This document shows, in pieces, positions 42,520 to 54,884 of a DNA stretch of 64,000 nt. The DNA is taken from the NCBI RefSeq assembly GCF_018143015.1, contig NC_054746.1:10246032-10310031 (forward strand). Reading direction: 5' to 3'. A program made the position numbers and the translations under genes. This DNA comes from Lytechinus variegatus. Lineage: Eukaryota > Echinodermata > Echinoidea > Temnopleuroida > Toxopneustidae. The notes under the pieces were generated by a model. It saw nothing but the letters and a program-made list of their open reading frames with translations. It was not told the DNA's origin and did not search any database. How positions within the stretch are numbered: the stretch's first letter is position 1; the number at the start of each line of letters is the position of its first letter.

Positions 42520-44720
42520 GCTTGCGTTTGAAGTCTGTTTAGCGAGATACGTATCCTGTTCTGGATCACAAGATTATTATATAACTCATTTCACCCTATA
42601 CGCACTCTCAATATTTGCTTTGTGAGGTGCGTATCCTCTCCATCGATCCAACGTAAATAAGTCCTTAAAAAGATAGTTCTCTTTCAGAGGCGGATACAGG
42701 TAGCAAATTGGTTGCCCCCCCCCCCATGGTGGTCCAAAAAAAGGAAAGAAACAGAAAACAAAAATTAGAAATGGAATCAGAGTTTACAGGAGTCCTTCTT
42801 ACGGTCAGTATAATTTCTGCTCGCGCTTCGCGCTTGCACTTATTTTATTTTATTGTATTTATTTTTTTGGGGGGGTGTCACACAATGTGTTCTTTAGTAA
42901 AGACGATTCAAATGTCATTTTTGTTTAGAATATAAAAAAAAACTTTGGCTCGCTCTTCGCGCATGCCTCATTTATTTGGCGAAGACACCTTTCCAAAATC
43001 ATTTTTTAACCCCAAATTTAACTCGCGCTTATAGCGCTCGCACTTAATTAGGTATCAATCCTGTCAATGCTTAGAAAATCCGCTTTTCAGATCGTAAAGT
43101 TAAACAATAAATCATTACACTTCACTTCGAGCGTTTGATCAGATACCCATTTTGGCCCATAGCTCATAGAACATCAAAATTTTCAGCTCGCGCTTTGCGC
43201 TCACATCAGTTGTCTATTTAGATACCCATTCTACTAAAGCTGTTCATGGTTAAAAAGTGAAAAAAAAATGTCCATGCAGTTTGATTGCGAAAAATCAAAC
43301 TTTTTAGATTTCTCCTACTTTGCGCTCTCGTCAATATTAGTGAGATATCTCTTCAAAGTCACAAAAAGATTTGCAGTCGGAAAATCACAAATTTTCAGCT
43401 CGCGCTTCGCATGACTTTGTTCAGTTAGATACCTACCTTTAATTAATGATCACGAGAAGTACATTTCCAGTTTTCTAGTCGATGAAATTATTGTTTAGTG
43501 AGATACTTATTCTGTTCGTAGTTACAAAATGTGACAAAATTTGGCAGTTTTAAAGTTGGAAAATCCGTCTATTGAGAGGAACCCCCCCCCAAAAAATGAA
43601 TAAATGAAAATAAATAAATAAATAAATGAATATATATATATGTATTATATATATATAAATAAATAGATTAATTAATAAATAGATAAATAAATAAATAAAA
43701 TAAGCTTTTGGCGGCCAATCGGGCGAAATGTAAATGAAAATATTTTTCTGCCAACCCCCCCCCCCCTCCATTGGCGAAAGCTAGAGTATATGCCCCTGAG
43801 TATATGGATTTTTCTTTATTTGCACATAAGCATTGCAGTTTGCATTTTATCGTTAGATATGTATTCTGTTCATGATAACTTGGGATATTTAGCTCTTGCT
43901 TTGAATTCTCATTATTAGTGAAATAGGCCTGCGTCAGTGGCGTACCTGGGATTTTCCACAGGGGGGGGGGGGCAAAACCGGTCGAAAAAATTGACAAGCA
44001 AAAAAAAAAAGGTCTTCAATCTAAAAGCTCTTCAATCGTACCCGAAAAAAATTGGACAAGCAAAAAAAAAAAGAAAAAGGTCTTCAAGCTCGTCAGGGGG
44101 GCAAAATAGGTATTCAAGCTCGTCAAGGGGGCAGGGATATGTATTTTGTATGGGTTAACTCGTCAGGGGGGGCAGACTGCCCCCTCCCCGTAGGTACGCT
44201 AGTGGCCTACGTATTCTCTTAATAATTTGTTTATTTTAAAACATGCTTGAGGTTTTCAGTTGCCAGCTAGGTAACAGGGGCCGCGGAACGGTTTTCAAAC
44301 TGGGGGGGGGGGCTGACCATGCAAAAATCACAATCTTATGGTCATTTTTACGTTTTTGTACACGGTTTTCGAAAAAAGTGAAACAATTTAACTGCAGGTT
44401 TTTTTCTGTTGTCTGATCAGGGATCATCATCAATTATTTGACTGTTTTCACGAATGTATTGTGGGCCTACTGTTTTATTACAATGTAATTTGAATCGTAT
44501 CTTTTCCATAAATATGTTGAGATGTAAAAAAAAATATTTACTTGCTGTTATTGTGGAAATAACAGTTAAAAAAAATTAGAAAATTCAGCTCGCACTTCGC
44601 TCTCGCAATCATTTAATAAATATTAGATATGCATCGTGTGCATATTCACTACTTAAGCTTTCATGATAAAATACATGCATGTAAATAACAAAAATCAGAT
44701 CGCGCTTCCTGGGGAGCGTT
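42520..44720. repeat. Degenerate repeat with GCTCGCGCTTCGCGCTCGCA motif, block 1
   Basis: Copies of (T)TTCAGCTCGCGCTTCGCGC and GTGAGATACCCATTC-like sequence alternate at about 42,822, 42,950, 43,020, 43,186, 43,398, 44,587 and 44,698, with roughly 100-190 bp spacing where intact. The same repeat occurs at 55,090-55,530. A hAT element (43,935-44,204) has inserted within it. Confidence 0.75.
43935..44204. mobile_element. hAT-like non-autonomous element 1
   Basis: Ends CAGTGGCGTACCTGGG and, inverted, CACTAGCGTACCTACGGGG; target duplication GCCTGCGT (43,927-43,934) against GCCTACGT (44,205-44,212). Internal TTGACAAGC plus A-run. Confidence 0.75.
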
Positions 44721-44872
44721 TCATCAATATTTTCATCCGACAAGTTGTCAGATCTGACATCTTTTCATTATTTTGATTGGCTGAGAGGCACTGTTCCTAT
44801 GATAACTGTCGGATAAAATTAGACTTGTCGGATAAAACGTCCGACAAGTCCTTTCATGAAATGCCCCCCTGT
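44709..44872. mobile_element. MITE, GGGGAGCGTTTCATCAATAT family
   Basis: Left GGGGAGCGTTTCATCAATAT, right inverted GGGGGCATTTCATGAAAGG; internal GTCGGATAAAA and GTCCGACAAGTC. A sister copy is at 58,741-58,885. Confidence 0.7.
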
Positions 44873-45554
44873 TCACATTATTTATCAGGGCTCGCGAGAT
44901 ACCTCACCTTTTAAAGAATAAATCTCAGATTTTCTTTAACTCCGGTCTATACCCCACACCAATTTCTTTTTTTTTTTATCTTGGTGCCGGCCCCTACAAA
45001 AGTTCACAAAAGCCCCCCCCCCCTCCGTGGTTTCCTGCTGAACAAACCCAGCTACACCACTGATTGAGAGATTGTCACAATTAGTCGATTGCCTTCGAGA
45101 TTGCAATATTCCCATGGGGTTATCAATAATGTAATTGAAGGCTATATTCTAAAACGGCTAGTAAAGGTATAGTTCCCTATAGTTCCCGCTCACACTGAGG
45201 CTCTGGTGAGAGGTTAAACGAAATTGAAAGCCCCAGAGGCTTGAAACAGAAAACATTTTTTTAAAGTGATATAACACTATTTGTTTTCTTCATGAGTACA
45301 TTAAAAGAAAAGTGGTCTTCAATTGCCATTTTTAATGTGATTGTGAAATAAGATAATTCGACATGCATTTGAAGGCACTTATTTCTGCTTGGCAGGGAGG
45401 GAGGGGCGCCATGCAGTTTCGAAAAGTACACAGAGGCACCAAAATCAGGTCATAGTGGGCCCCCGCGGGGCCCCTCCCCGTACGAAATCCTGTATACGCG
45501 CCTGTATGTTCAATTATAATGGCAAAATAACTCAAGTCCTAAAAGTGGTATGAT

Positions 45555-45915
45555 TTATGATGGTAGTATAGTTGTAATAGTAGTAGTATAATAGTAGTAG
45601 TAGTAGTAGTAAGTGGTAGTAGTAGTATAGTAGTAGTATAGTAGTAGTATAGTAATAGTAGTAGTAGTAGTAGTAGTAGTAGTAGAAGTAGTAGTAGCAG
45701 TAGCAGCAGCAGCAGTAGTAGTGTAGTATAATAATAATAATTATTATTATTATTATTACTAGTAGTAGTAGTAGTAGTATAGTGTAGTATAATTATTATT
45801 ATTATTAGTAGTAGTAGTAGTAGGCCTAGTAGTAGTAGTAATTAGTAGTAGTAGTAGTGTAGTATAATTATTATTAGTAGTAGTATTAGCAGTAGTAGTA
45901 GTAGTAATAGTAGTA
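45555..45915. repeat. TAG/TAGTAG microsatellite with TAATTATT blocks
   Basis: About 360 bp of imperfect TAG trinucleotides with ATT/AAT and CAG interruptions. Confidence 0.95.
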
Positions 45916-45923
45916 GGCCTATA

Positions 45924-46239
45924 CATAGGCGGTGGAAGCGGAGGGATGGGGGGACAGATCCCCCTAAAATTTGAGGTGGGGGGACGGTCCCCCCTAAATA
46001 ATTTGTAGTTGATAACCATAGGGTTTTTTTTTTGCTTGTCAATTTAGTTTCCTGCGTCCCCCCTAAATTCTGTAAATTCTGGTGAACCCCCCCTAAAATT
46101 TAGGTTGATTACCTTTTTATTTATATTTTTATTTATTTAAAAAAAAATTATTTTTTTTGCTTGTCAATTTTTTTTACATGTGTCCATCACAAAATTTCAG
46201 GTAGACCCCCCTATTTTTTTTTGGCTTCCGCCGCCAATG
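45924..46239. mobile_element. hAT-like non-autonomous element 2
   Basis: Ends CATAGGCGGTGGAAGCGG and, inverted, CATTGGCGGCGGAAGCC; perfect 8-bp target duplication GGCCTATA at 45,916-45,923 and 46,240-46,247. 316 bp, G-run and T-run rich, no coding. Inserted in the TAG microsatellite, which continues on the other side. Confidence 0.88.
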
Positions 46240-46460
46240 GGCCTATAGTAGTAGTAGTAGTAGTAGAAGTAGCAGTATAGTTTAGAAGTAATGATTAGGA
46301 ACGGTAATAATAATAAGAATTCGCCGATTACCCCCGATTACTTAGTACATGTATTATACCAACCCGTAAAAATTAAGAATTAACCCTAAGGAAAAATTTG
46401 CTGATCGCGGCCTCTTTGAAAATCTATTATTAGCTTTGCCACGCTCTATACATGTACAGT

Positions 46461-46781
46461 CATTGGCGGCGGAAGCCAATAAATTTAGGGGGTGTCCAAC
46501 TGAAATTTTGGGATGGACACATGTAAAAAATAGGACAAGCGCCCCAAAAATTTTTGAGAAGCAAAAAAAAAAGTCATCAACCTAAATTTTAGGGGGGGAC
46601 AACACACGTGTCAAGGGGGTCCACGTGAATTTAGGGGGGGACGCAGGAAAAAAAATTGACAAGCAAAAAAAAAAAAAAAAAAAAAGGTTATCAAAACAAA
46701 ATTTAGGGGGGGACCGTCCCCCCCACCTAAAATTTAGGGGGGGACACGTCCCCCCCGTCCCCCCCGCTTCCGCCGCCTATG
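46461..46781. mobile_element. hAT-like non-autonomous element 3
   Basis: Ends CATTGGCGGCGGAAGCC and, inverted, CATAGGCGGCGGAAGCGG, i.e. the same family as element 2; perfect 8-bp duplication TGTACAGT at 46,453-46,460 and 46,782-46,789. 321 bp; holds TTGACAAGC plus a 20-base A-run. Confidence 0.88.
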
Positions 46782-47282
46782 TGTACAGTACGGGGATTCC
46801 GGGGGGAGGGGGGCACAGTACCGATTTTACCCAAGTGTGCCCCCTCCCCCTTTTTTTTGCTTGTCAAATTTTACGAAGAAAATTGAGGTGAAAAACCTTT
46901 TTGTTCTTTTTTTTGGGGGGGGGGCCTTTTCAAGATTTTCATCGGGAAAATGTAACCCCCTTTTAAAAAATCCTGCATACGCCCCTGCTCATGTAAAATG
47001 CAGAGATATTAATTGAATTTTCAGTTTTTCACGCAATAAGTTGGCCGTAAAGTATCGATGGAAACAAAAAACTAGTGCAGCATACTAGCTTCTTCTTATA
47101 TTGGTTTGAGTGACGATTTATATTTGACTATTGTCGCCATAGCTTTCAAAGACACCTTAGCTAGCACAGCTGTCGTCATATTTATTTTTAGCTCAATCGA
47201 ATTGCAATAGTGAAGATCGAACACAAACAGAAAAAAACACAAGCTGACAAACAGACAAACTAAGGTTATTTGATTAATGATC

Positions 47283-47333
47283 ATGGAGTTACCCAAGTCG
47301 TTCCGTCTAGATAATGGAGACTTAGTTCAGCAG
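47283..47333 (+). CDS. Uncharacterised gene, exon 1
   Basis: ATGGAGTTACCC start; encodes MELPKSFRLDNGDLVQQ; donor CAG-GTATGT, phase 0. Confidence 0.55.
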
Positions 47334-49938
47334 GTATGTATGATATTATTCATTTTTTAAATGACGTCCTGATTATATGCTGTATTATGTGAAGTCATTT
47401 ACCAAATTTGCGGGCGTGGCAGAGCCGTCGGAGGTAGCGAGCACCATCGGTGCGTTCCCCGGTAACTTTCGGCTACAACAGTGGTGAGTTGGTGGCCTAG
47501 CTGCTAGCTGCTGTTGTGCAGTTAACCCAGCGAGAGCCCGGCCCGGGCCGCGGAGCCCAGAAGGTAACTATAGGCTGCCACTGTATAGCCTTGAGGACTT
47601 CGTGATGATTTTTTTTATATTTTGAGTTTGACTTATGCTCTTTCATCACGAAGCCTTGAATTCACCGTCCCCAACATGCCTAAGCTAAGGCTAAGCGAGA
47701 CTTTGTAGGCCTAATTAATAAACCATAATTTGCGCACATTTTAGAAATTATGAAGTTGATTTTCAATCAAAGATTTCTCACAGTTCACACAAATTTAATC
47801 AAAATCATAAATACCAGACGGAAGGCGAGATCCCAAAGTCAATTCCAGAGCTACCAAGTCTCACGCATTATGCGTGAGACTCAAGCATTTTGGACTCTTG
47901 TTCATCCCCTCAAATCTCTGTCTCACGAAACTATCACAGCCTATCCCCATATACATTGTACACAATGTCTGTGATCTCACTCAGATTCACAGAAAATCTC
48001 ACTGCACATAGCTGGTCTTTGAACTTTGCATCTCTGCAATTCTCTTCATGGAATTATAAAATAGGTCAAGGGTTTTGCTGTTATCGCGATCTCAAGATTC
48101 CATGGCGATCGACTAGTGCGCGCTCGGCTGAAATTAAAAAGTGTGACCTTAATTTGCGCACAATCGTTTTGCAAGGCTTTAGAAAAGAAATCAAGCAGAT
48201 AAAGGTAAGATAATTATATCAGATGGAGGTTAAAATGCCATAAGTTCGGTTGGTATGACATTTTACTTATTTTGAGACCTCTGCTTGCAAACTGGCGATT
48301 TCTTGATGCTTGTCGAAAAGATCAGGTTTTCTCGGAGTGCACGCAAAAGGTAATAAAATTTGCCGATGTTTTGCCAAAATTTGGGACCTTACCTTCAAGA
48401 AAACTTAGGTAACCCACAAATTAAGTTCACACCACCATACACGTTGGTGGATTTCCCTATGACATCCATCTTTTCAGTCAGAACTCACATAAATTTGTTG
48501 GAATTTATTCATCTAACTTTCCACACCTTCATACGCCTAATGCATGTGAAGGTGCAAAAATCTGTTTATATGAAAAATGAGAGATTTCTTACGGGACCGA
48601 TCTCGTGTAGATCCCTCGATCCATTAGTAAACACCACAAATGAAATAGTCTTGACCCTTAAACTGCTTCTTTATGATGTAGCTTCGTTAAGCGATGTTAC
48701 AAAATGCTGTCACGAAGAACAAATTACAAATGAAAAATAATTATTTAATAAAAGATAAATTTTGAAACTTGATTATAAATAATTATCATTGTAATAATGA
48801 ATAGACCTGTATTTCATTATTGTTGATTATTTGGTTTTACTTGCTGTTGTTTAGTTTGATCAGTCTACTGATTTGGTTTGATTTTGAGATCTTTGTTTTC
48901 AATTTCAAAAGTTGATTGGAAGATATTGTTTTGTTTTACTAGATTGGTCTGCTAGCATGGCTACATAAAGGAGATGATGCAAAGTCACTGTACAAAACCA
49001 TCACAGGCGTTCGGGTTGGACATGAACTGTGGCACAGACTCAGCGGACAGGATGAAATTGAAGCATATCGGGTAGGAACACAATTTTTTTAAAGAACAAA
49101 TATTACAGTTTTAGGCATCTGAATAAACTTGACATATCACATTACTGTAATTTGTCAAAGCATCGGCTACATATGTAATACAACTCAAAGGGAATCGTGA
49201 TATCAAACATGTATGCCAAGATAAATATTTTCAGTTTGCTATATTTTAAGGTAATTGACACTTCTTGTGGCCTAAGTCTGTTTTGTTCACAAATTTACCT
49301 ATTTGAATTGGAAGAAATTTGTGGATGTACTAGTAAAGATGTTGAGAATAATCTGGGATATCTTCTATGTAAAAGTTTATCATTTTGCCAAAGAACACAT
49401 GAGTATGCATGATCAAGTACCAGAATTACAGTACATGCATATGATGTGCAGTATGTGGAATGTAAACCATTTGAACTTCATTTCAAATTAAACAATGACA
49501 TGTTCTACATTTTCACTGGAAAAGCTATCAAAATAATATCCGAGTACAAATAGTTTTGGCTTTATACAGAGAAACCTTATATACAGACCACCCAGAAAAG
49601 ACAAGAGAAGTGATCTTTATGGACAGGTAGGTTCCTGGACTATATGTTTCAATTGATTAATTAAGGAATACAATGTACTTTTCAAAGGAAACTAAATTTG
49701 TGGTTTTCTCTAGGTATGTGGTCCTTTGAGATACATTTGATTGCTAAAAAGCAGGTCTCACTACATCCATGCCTCATTAGATGGTGTTCGATATGTTTTC
49801 TCTCTTCCTTTACAGGCGGAAACAATTGGTGCAATAGTAGACTACGTCAAGAAACACCCCAAGGCCAGCAAGGATGAGCTAGCAAAAGAAGTTGCCAAAC
49901 AGCTCCAAATATTTGCTAGTAAAATAGATGCCATGTAG
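47283..49938 (+). CDS. Uncharacterised 100-residue protein, three coding exons
   Basis: I do not recognise this gene. Exons 47,283-47,333, 48,943-49,071 and 49,816-49,938 all have GT/AG borders in phase 0 and join to 100 residues: MELPKSFRLDNGDLVQQ, then IGLLAWLHKGDDAKSLYKTI and following, then AETIGAIVDYVKKHPKASKD to the end at DAM. No signal peptide or membrane segment; likely small and helical, with a C-terminal basic/amphipathic stretch DYVKKHPKASKDELAKEVAK. Supported only by consistent phases, splice sites and protein-like composition. A CpG-rich stretch (about 47,400-47,560) at its 5' end fits a promoter region. An additional internal exon (for instance ending ...KEIKQIK at 48,205) cannot be excluded. 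Confidence 0.62.
47400..47560 (+). promoter_or_regulatory. CpG-rich stretch at the 5' end of the uncharacterised gene
   Basis: GC-rich and CpG-containing (GAGCCGTCGGAGGTAGCGAG, CCGGCCCGGGCCGCGG) in otherwise AT-rich sequence, directly after exon 1. Candidate promoter-proximal or alternative first-exon sequence. Confidence 0.4.
47858..47882. repeat. Perfect 12-bp inverted repeat
   Basis: AGTCTCACGCAT and ATGCGTGAGACT separated by one base, in intron 1 of the uncharacterised gene. Confidence 0.85.
48943..49071 (+). CDS. Uncharacterised gene, exon 2
   Basis: TTACTAG acceptor after a T-rich tract; 43 codons, IGLLAWLHKGDDAKSLYKTI, TGVRVGHELWHRLSGQDEIE, AYR; donor GTAGGA. Confidence 0.65.
49816..49938 (+). 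CDS. Uncharacterised gene, last exon
   Basis: TTCCTTTACAG acceptor; 40 codons AETIGAIVDYVKKHPKASKD, ELAKEVAKQLQIFASKIDAM, then TAG. Confidence 0.68.
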   Translation, partial: AETIGAIVDYVKKHPKASKDELAKEVAKQLQIFASKIDAM

Positions 49939-52600
49939 TCAGAATAATTTTTATTTCCTGTATATATGATATGTATAAATTCACTTATATTTAACCTTTT
50001 GTAAAGTAGATTCAGTTCTTAAATATTTCAAGGTACATACCAGCAGAGTATCCAGCCAGATTAATACAATGATTTAGAGCGAGCAGAGTATCGTGTGAGA
50101 AACAATGCTGGCCCTAAACTTGTATCCAATCCGGCTGGATCCGCCCTAAAACTGTTAGTGTGTGAGTATTGCCACCTTTACTATCCCCCACACCTCACTT
50201 CTCTTGATGGCTATTTCATACACATAAAAAATCTGTTAACACAAAGAAAGTAAAAGGTAAAAATACAAATAACAAGCGTCTGTAAATGTGGTGCCCGAAC
50301 CCACATCATTAGATTACATCCATTGAAATTCATCCTGAGATGAACATTGATATTGAGTAACTTGAGTCTGATAAAGGCATATGGTTATATTGAGATGACA
50401 TACATGTACATAGAACGACATGTATAACAATTCATTATGTACATTTATATGTCTTGGCCAAATTCATTGCATCTAAATCTGCATGAAAATGAAACAGAAT
50501 TTGATCTCATTTAAAGATGATGCATGTTTTGATGTACAAGTTTTATTGTTAAGAAATTGAATATCCTTTGGCCTATTGAATGTTGTGAATGTTTGTGTGC
50601 TACAGTACAGGCAGCGAATTGTAATTAAATATATGTTGTCATTTGTAGTATCGGTAAGCTGTTAGTAATTTAATGATTTTTTTATAACGTACATGTAAAT
50701 AACACAGTAATTCTGATAACTGATAAACTATCTATGGATTAATTTGTCTTTTATCATGTGTTTTTTACATCAATTTAATAGTAAAGTAAGATTTACTTTA
50801 ACTTTTGTCTAACTTATGGTTCAACTATGAATAGCAAACTGTGAAACAAATCTTGAACAGTATAGGTTCAAATTATCAGTACATTTGGCTATTTATTGTC
50901 CTTCATTACTGTCTTGGAATAAAAACTACATGTAGAATAATTGCTTAACCATCAGCCATTCAAGTATTGGAAAAGAAGGCCCTTATAAACATTGTGAACA
51001 TGAATTTGAATTTAATTGGTACATTTTTGGTTTCCATGAATTTCAGCAGTCGTAGTCAAATATAACTAGACTTTAGAATGCAGACACTTTAAGTTTACTA
51101 TAATGCAATCTTCATTGTGACTCTCGAATTGTCAAAGGTATTGGAGTGCATGCACAAGGAAAATGGTTATTAGCCATTACTTCTTTGGAAACATGATAAA
51201 CTTAACATGAATAAAAAAAAACAGGAAAAAGATTACATAAATCATTTGGTGCTACATGTACATGTATGTGGGGGTAATCCAAAGGCAACAGTTTGATTTA
51301 TCACAGAAAAACCTCTGATAAGTAGGTTTCAGATAAATTTCAAATATGTTAGTAAACTGGTCTATGACATTTGTGTCAAATAGATAAAGCTAGCATTGAA
51401 AACTTCATATATGAATGACTACTTGTATTCAAGTTTGTCCCTCTTTTGAAGCAATGAAGTCAGCATGTTTTAAGTAGCCATTGAAAGAGCATTATAACAA
51501 TACATACTTTTTTTTACATAGCTTTTATATCCTGTATGTGCAAAGTGGAGATCCTCCAATAGTTTATTTACTTGAAGTTATTGTTTTCTGTATCTTATCA
51601 AACTACTGTGTATAATAATGATAATCATAATACAAGATTTGTATAGCACACTTTCCATCTTGATGAGATGCTCTAGGCGCTTCAGAGCAGAACAACAAAA
51701 ACTGTTTACTTATAATACATGTCTGAACAATGTCTTATCAAAAAGCACTCTTATACCGTTACATTGTATGTTTTCAGGTTGATCTTGAAGATGGACACCG
51801 AAGTCTGGGTTTTCAAACACTGTGGGAGAGAATTCCTTGTAGGAATGTATGAATATTCCATGTATGAATATGTTATTGTAAATGTTTGAAAATTATATAT
51901 TATGTGATCATCACGTGTTAGCTACATGTATAGGCCTATGGAAAGTCATTAAAGTATTGTAAATGTTTATAAATATAAGTTATGTGACTCTCTTTCAGTG
52001 TTTGTATAGCATTGCATCTTGTACATGTATTTTCAAAAGCTAGGTAAACATATTGATGAGCTGTTAAAACCTTTAAATGTATCCCAAAATTGAAGATTTT
52101 TTAAGGAAAGCTTAGAAAAGACTTTATTTTATGGATGTGACAAGGACGTATCAAGAGGCAACATTATTTAACATAGAAAAAGTTCTCTTCATGAATTAAA
52201 GAGTCTGTTTTCAGACAATGAGGTTGCCATCACCATAAATCTAAAATACTGCCTTTTATGAGCTGCTGTAAAATTCTTTGAATTTTAAGGTTGCAATAGC
52301 CCACCAACAATGTGAAACACAAGAAAAAAAATCACCTCATGAACTCGAATACTGCACATCTACTTTGCATCTAAGGAAGCATAAGAACTGATGTTGACTC
52401 TAAAACCATTTTTCCTCAGAAATATTCACATAATTTTAAATTCCATGTAAAATATACCTGGTAAAAAAAAGAGATCTACATGGGGGTCTATGTAGTCTTA
52501 CAATTAGTGTAACAATGCAAAATCATTATGGTAACTACCTTGCAAACATTGATTTTGATTGGCTGCGCAGTTGTGAAATTCACCATTCTTGTATATGTTT
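49939..52600. other. 3' flank of the uncharacterised gene; little recognised
   Basis: Probably 3' UTR at first. A minus-strand LINE-type tail (GAAGCGCCTAGAGCATCTCA and GTGCTATACAAATCTTG) lies at 51,617-51,690. Nothing else supported. Confidence 0.4.
50918..50923 (+). promoter_or_regulatory. Candidate poly(A) signal
   Basis: AATAAA about 980 nt after the stop codon of the uncharacterised gene. Positional suggestion only. Confidence 0.3.
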
Positions 52601-52602
52601 AT

Positions 52603-53208
52603 AAAGAGGTACTCCTGGCTGAAAATAATTACATCTAAATAAATAGAGTAAAATTCACTGAGCAAAATGCTGAAGATTTCATCAAATCTAATAACAAATA
52701 ACCAAGTTATTTAATTTTGAAACTTAGAAACATTTTGTGAAAACAGTTACCGTATATGCATGTCCTCATGAATATTCATTAGGTGGGCGGATGAAGTCAC
52801 ATCCCAATATTCCCTTTACTTACGTTGTTACATGAAATCATGAAATAATGATTTCATTTTTTCATACATGTGTGAGTATGTCTCCCTTATAATCCCTTTG
52901 AACAAAATTTGTTGCAGCATTGAATAAATCATGCATTAAATCAGTTGCCAATCATTTTTTTTATAGTTCTTGGAGGAAAAATTTGAATAAACATAATACA
53001 ATGAAATACACCAAAACGGACAAGTGGGAATATGTCATCAGTTTGCTCGTTGAATATTCTTGAAAACATGCATAGAACTGTCTCTGCAAAATAATTTGAA
53101 TCTTCAAAATGCCATAACTATCTCATTTATTGTCCAATTTTGATCAAATTTAAGTGTTTTTCTTTATCTCATCAAATCAATTAATTTCAGCCTGGAGTAA
53201 CCCTTTTA
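52603..53208. mobile_element. Palindromic MITE (family A), second copy
   Basis: Ends AAGAGGTACTCCTGGCTGAA and, inverted, AAGGGTTACTCCAGGCTGAA; shares ATTCACTGAGCAAAATGC, CATGAATATTCATTAGG and AGTTCTTGGAGGAAAAA with the copy at 23,060-23,600. Target site degenerate. Confidence 0.75.
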
Positions 53209-54680
53209 GTCTATGATGAAACTGACCCCTGTAAAAAAAAGATCCTTACAATTTCTTTCAATGAGAACACACTGAATTCATTAGTAAAGTTGAAAATTCT
53301 AAACTTTATTGACCACATTTTGTTGCAACATTTCACACTAAAGTCAATTAAATATTGACAGGCAGGACATACAATAGAAAAGCAATTCATCAACATACAT
53401 CCATTTATTTTCTCTGATTCATTGCACTTTTCTTTGCATTGGCACTGGTACATACACATGTACATATATTCAACACCAACTTAAATGTGACTTTTTTTAG
53501 ATAGCCTAAAGCAGTTAGGGGACGTTGAGACCACATTTCTCGAATTTAGGGGGAAAATTTCTCTTTTTGTTTCAATGAGTAGATAATCTACCTCTGATAT
53601 ATTTTCCCCTCTAAATGTAACCATATCAATTAAAAGGCCTGTACTCTGAATTTAAGCTTACAATGTAACTGATATTGTGATCTAGATTTAAATCTTCAGG
53701 TTAACTCTGGGTAGCCAAGTGTGGCACAAATCTCTTTAACAATGTTCAATCTATCAGAAAATTTGACAAACTATTTAGAACTGTCTGTAATAGAAAATTC
53801 AAATAGTACATGTATTCTCTACCATTTAAATTATAAATGTGTTTTTATGTACCCATAAAAGCACATTCCAATGTAAATTTGACAATTTGGGGCTCACAAT
53901 AAGTTCAACGTGGACTGAGACTATGGTCTTATCATACCTACATGTAAGTATATGAATTTTGGGGCATTCTGATTAAACATAACTGCATCAACATTACAAA
54001 ATTGATAAGATTTAAAAAAACTTTTTTCAACATACCCAAATTATCTATTCAACACATAAATTGTTTGTTATATGTTTCATGTTTGATTTTTATACATGGA
54101 TAATTCACAAAATAATCTTCCAACAAAAATTTTGATCTTTATTTCTGTTGGAGATATTGAAACATGATTAATCTAGCTATAAAAGAAAAAAATGCTACAC
54201 TGTAAACAAAATATTAAATAAAAGCTCAATTTACAGCTAAGTTTGTTTAATCTTCAATGACCTATAAAAACATCTCTTAAAAAATAGTAGCTAAAAAAAC
54301 TGGCCCATACCCTCAACATAACTTTCTACAATAGATGCTTAACTTTATGATTTATCAAATTTTTGGAACTTGAATTTTAGAATACAGGCCGATGTCAAAG
54401 AACTATGTTGCTAAAAAAATACTACTCATATACATTGACTAGCAGCAATCATTGATTTACAAGGTATTTTAATATACTGATTTTTTTTTTATTTAAGGCA
54501 TGATTCAAGCAGCAGGTTATACATTATTCAGCTCCATTAAAATTCATGTTTCAACAAGTTGATAGAAATACAATAATTTGTGCAAATTGTATATTCCCAT
54601 ATTCAATGATTTTAACAGCAAGTATCACTAACACTATAAAATCAGGCTCTACATTTACATCAAAAACTATACTATATATA
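53209..54680. other. Intergenic, no feature recognised
   Basis: AT-rich, no exon or repeat with support. Confidence 0.45.
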
Positions 54681-54884
54681 AACTGGGCGTTATGGCGTGC
54701 GCCCATGGGTGTCGATCACAGGGGGATGGGGGGATATATCCCCCCCCCAATATTTCAAGTGGTGGGGATGGCCCAGGTTGTAATTTGTGCTAGTCTTAAT
54801 TGGTCCGAATCTGCATTTTATCATCATGCATTAAGAATAAAGATATTGCCAGTCAGGTTAGATTTAAGAGAGAAGTTGTATACA

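Noticed and set aside
43550..43771. Open frame with poly-Ile/Tyr/Leu membrane-like stretch
   Set aside because: Translation of an AAATA/TATA low-complexity tract.
45759..46042. Long open frames rich in Thr/Ile/Leu
   Set aside because: Produced by the TAG/TAA microsatellite; no protein character.
47890..48213. 107-codon open frame ending ...FRKEIKQIK with a GTAAGA donor, as an extra exon of the uncharacterised gene
   Set aside because: No supporting acceptor choice that I could fix and no protein family resemblance; kept only as a possibility in the gene entry.
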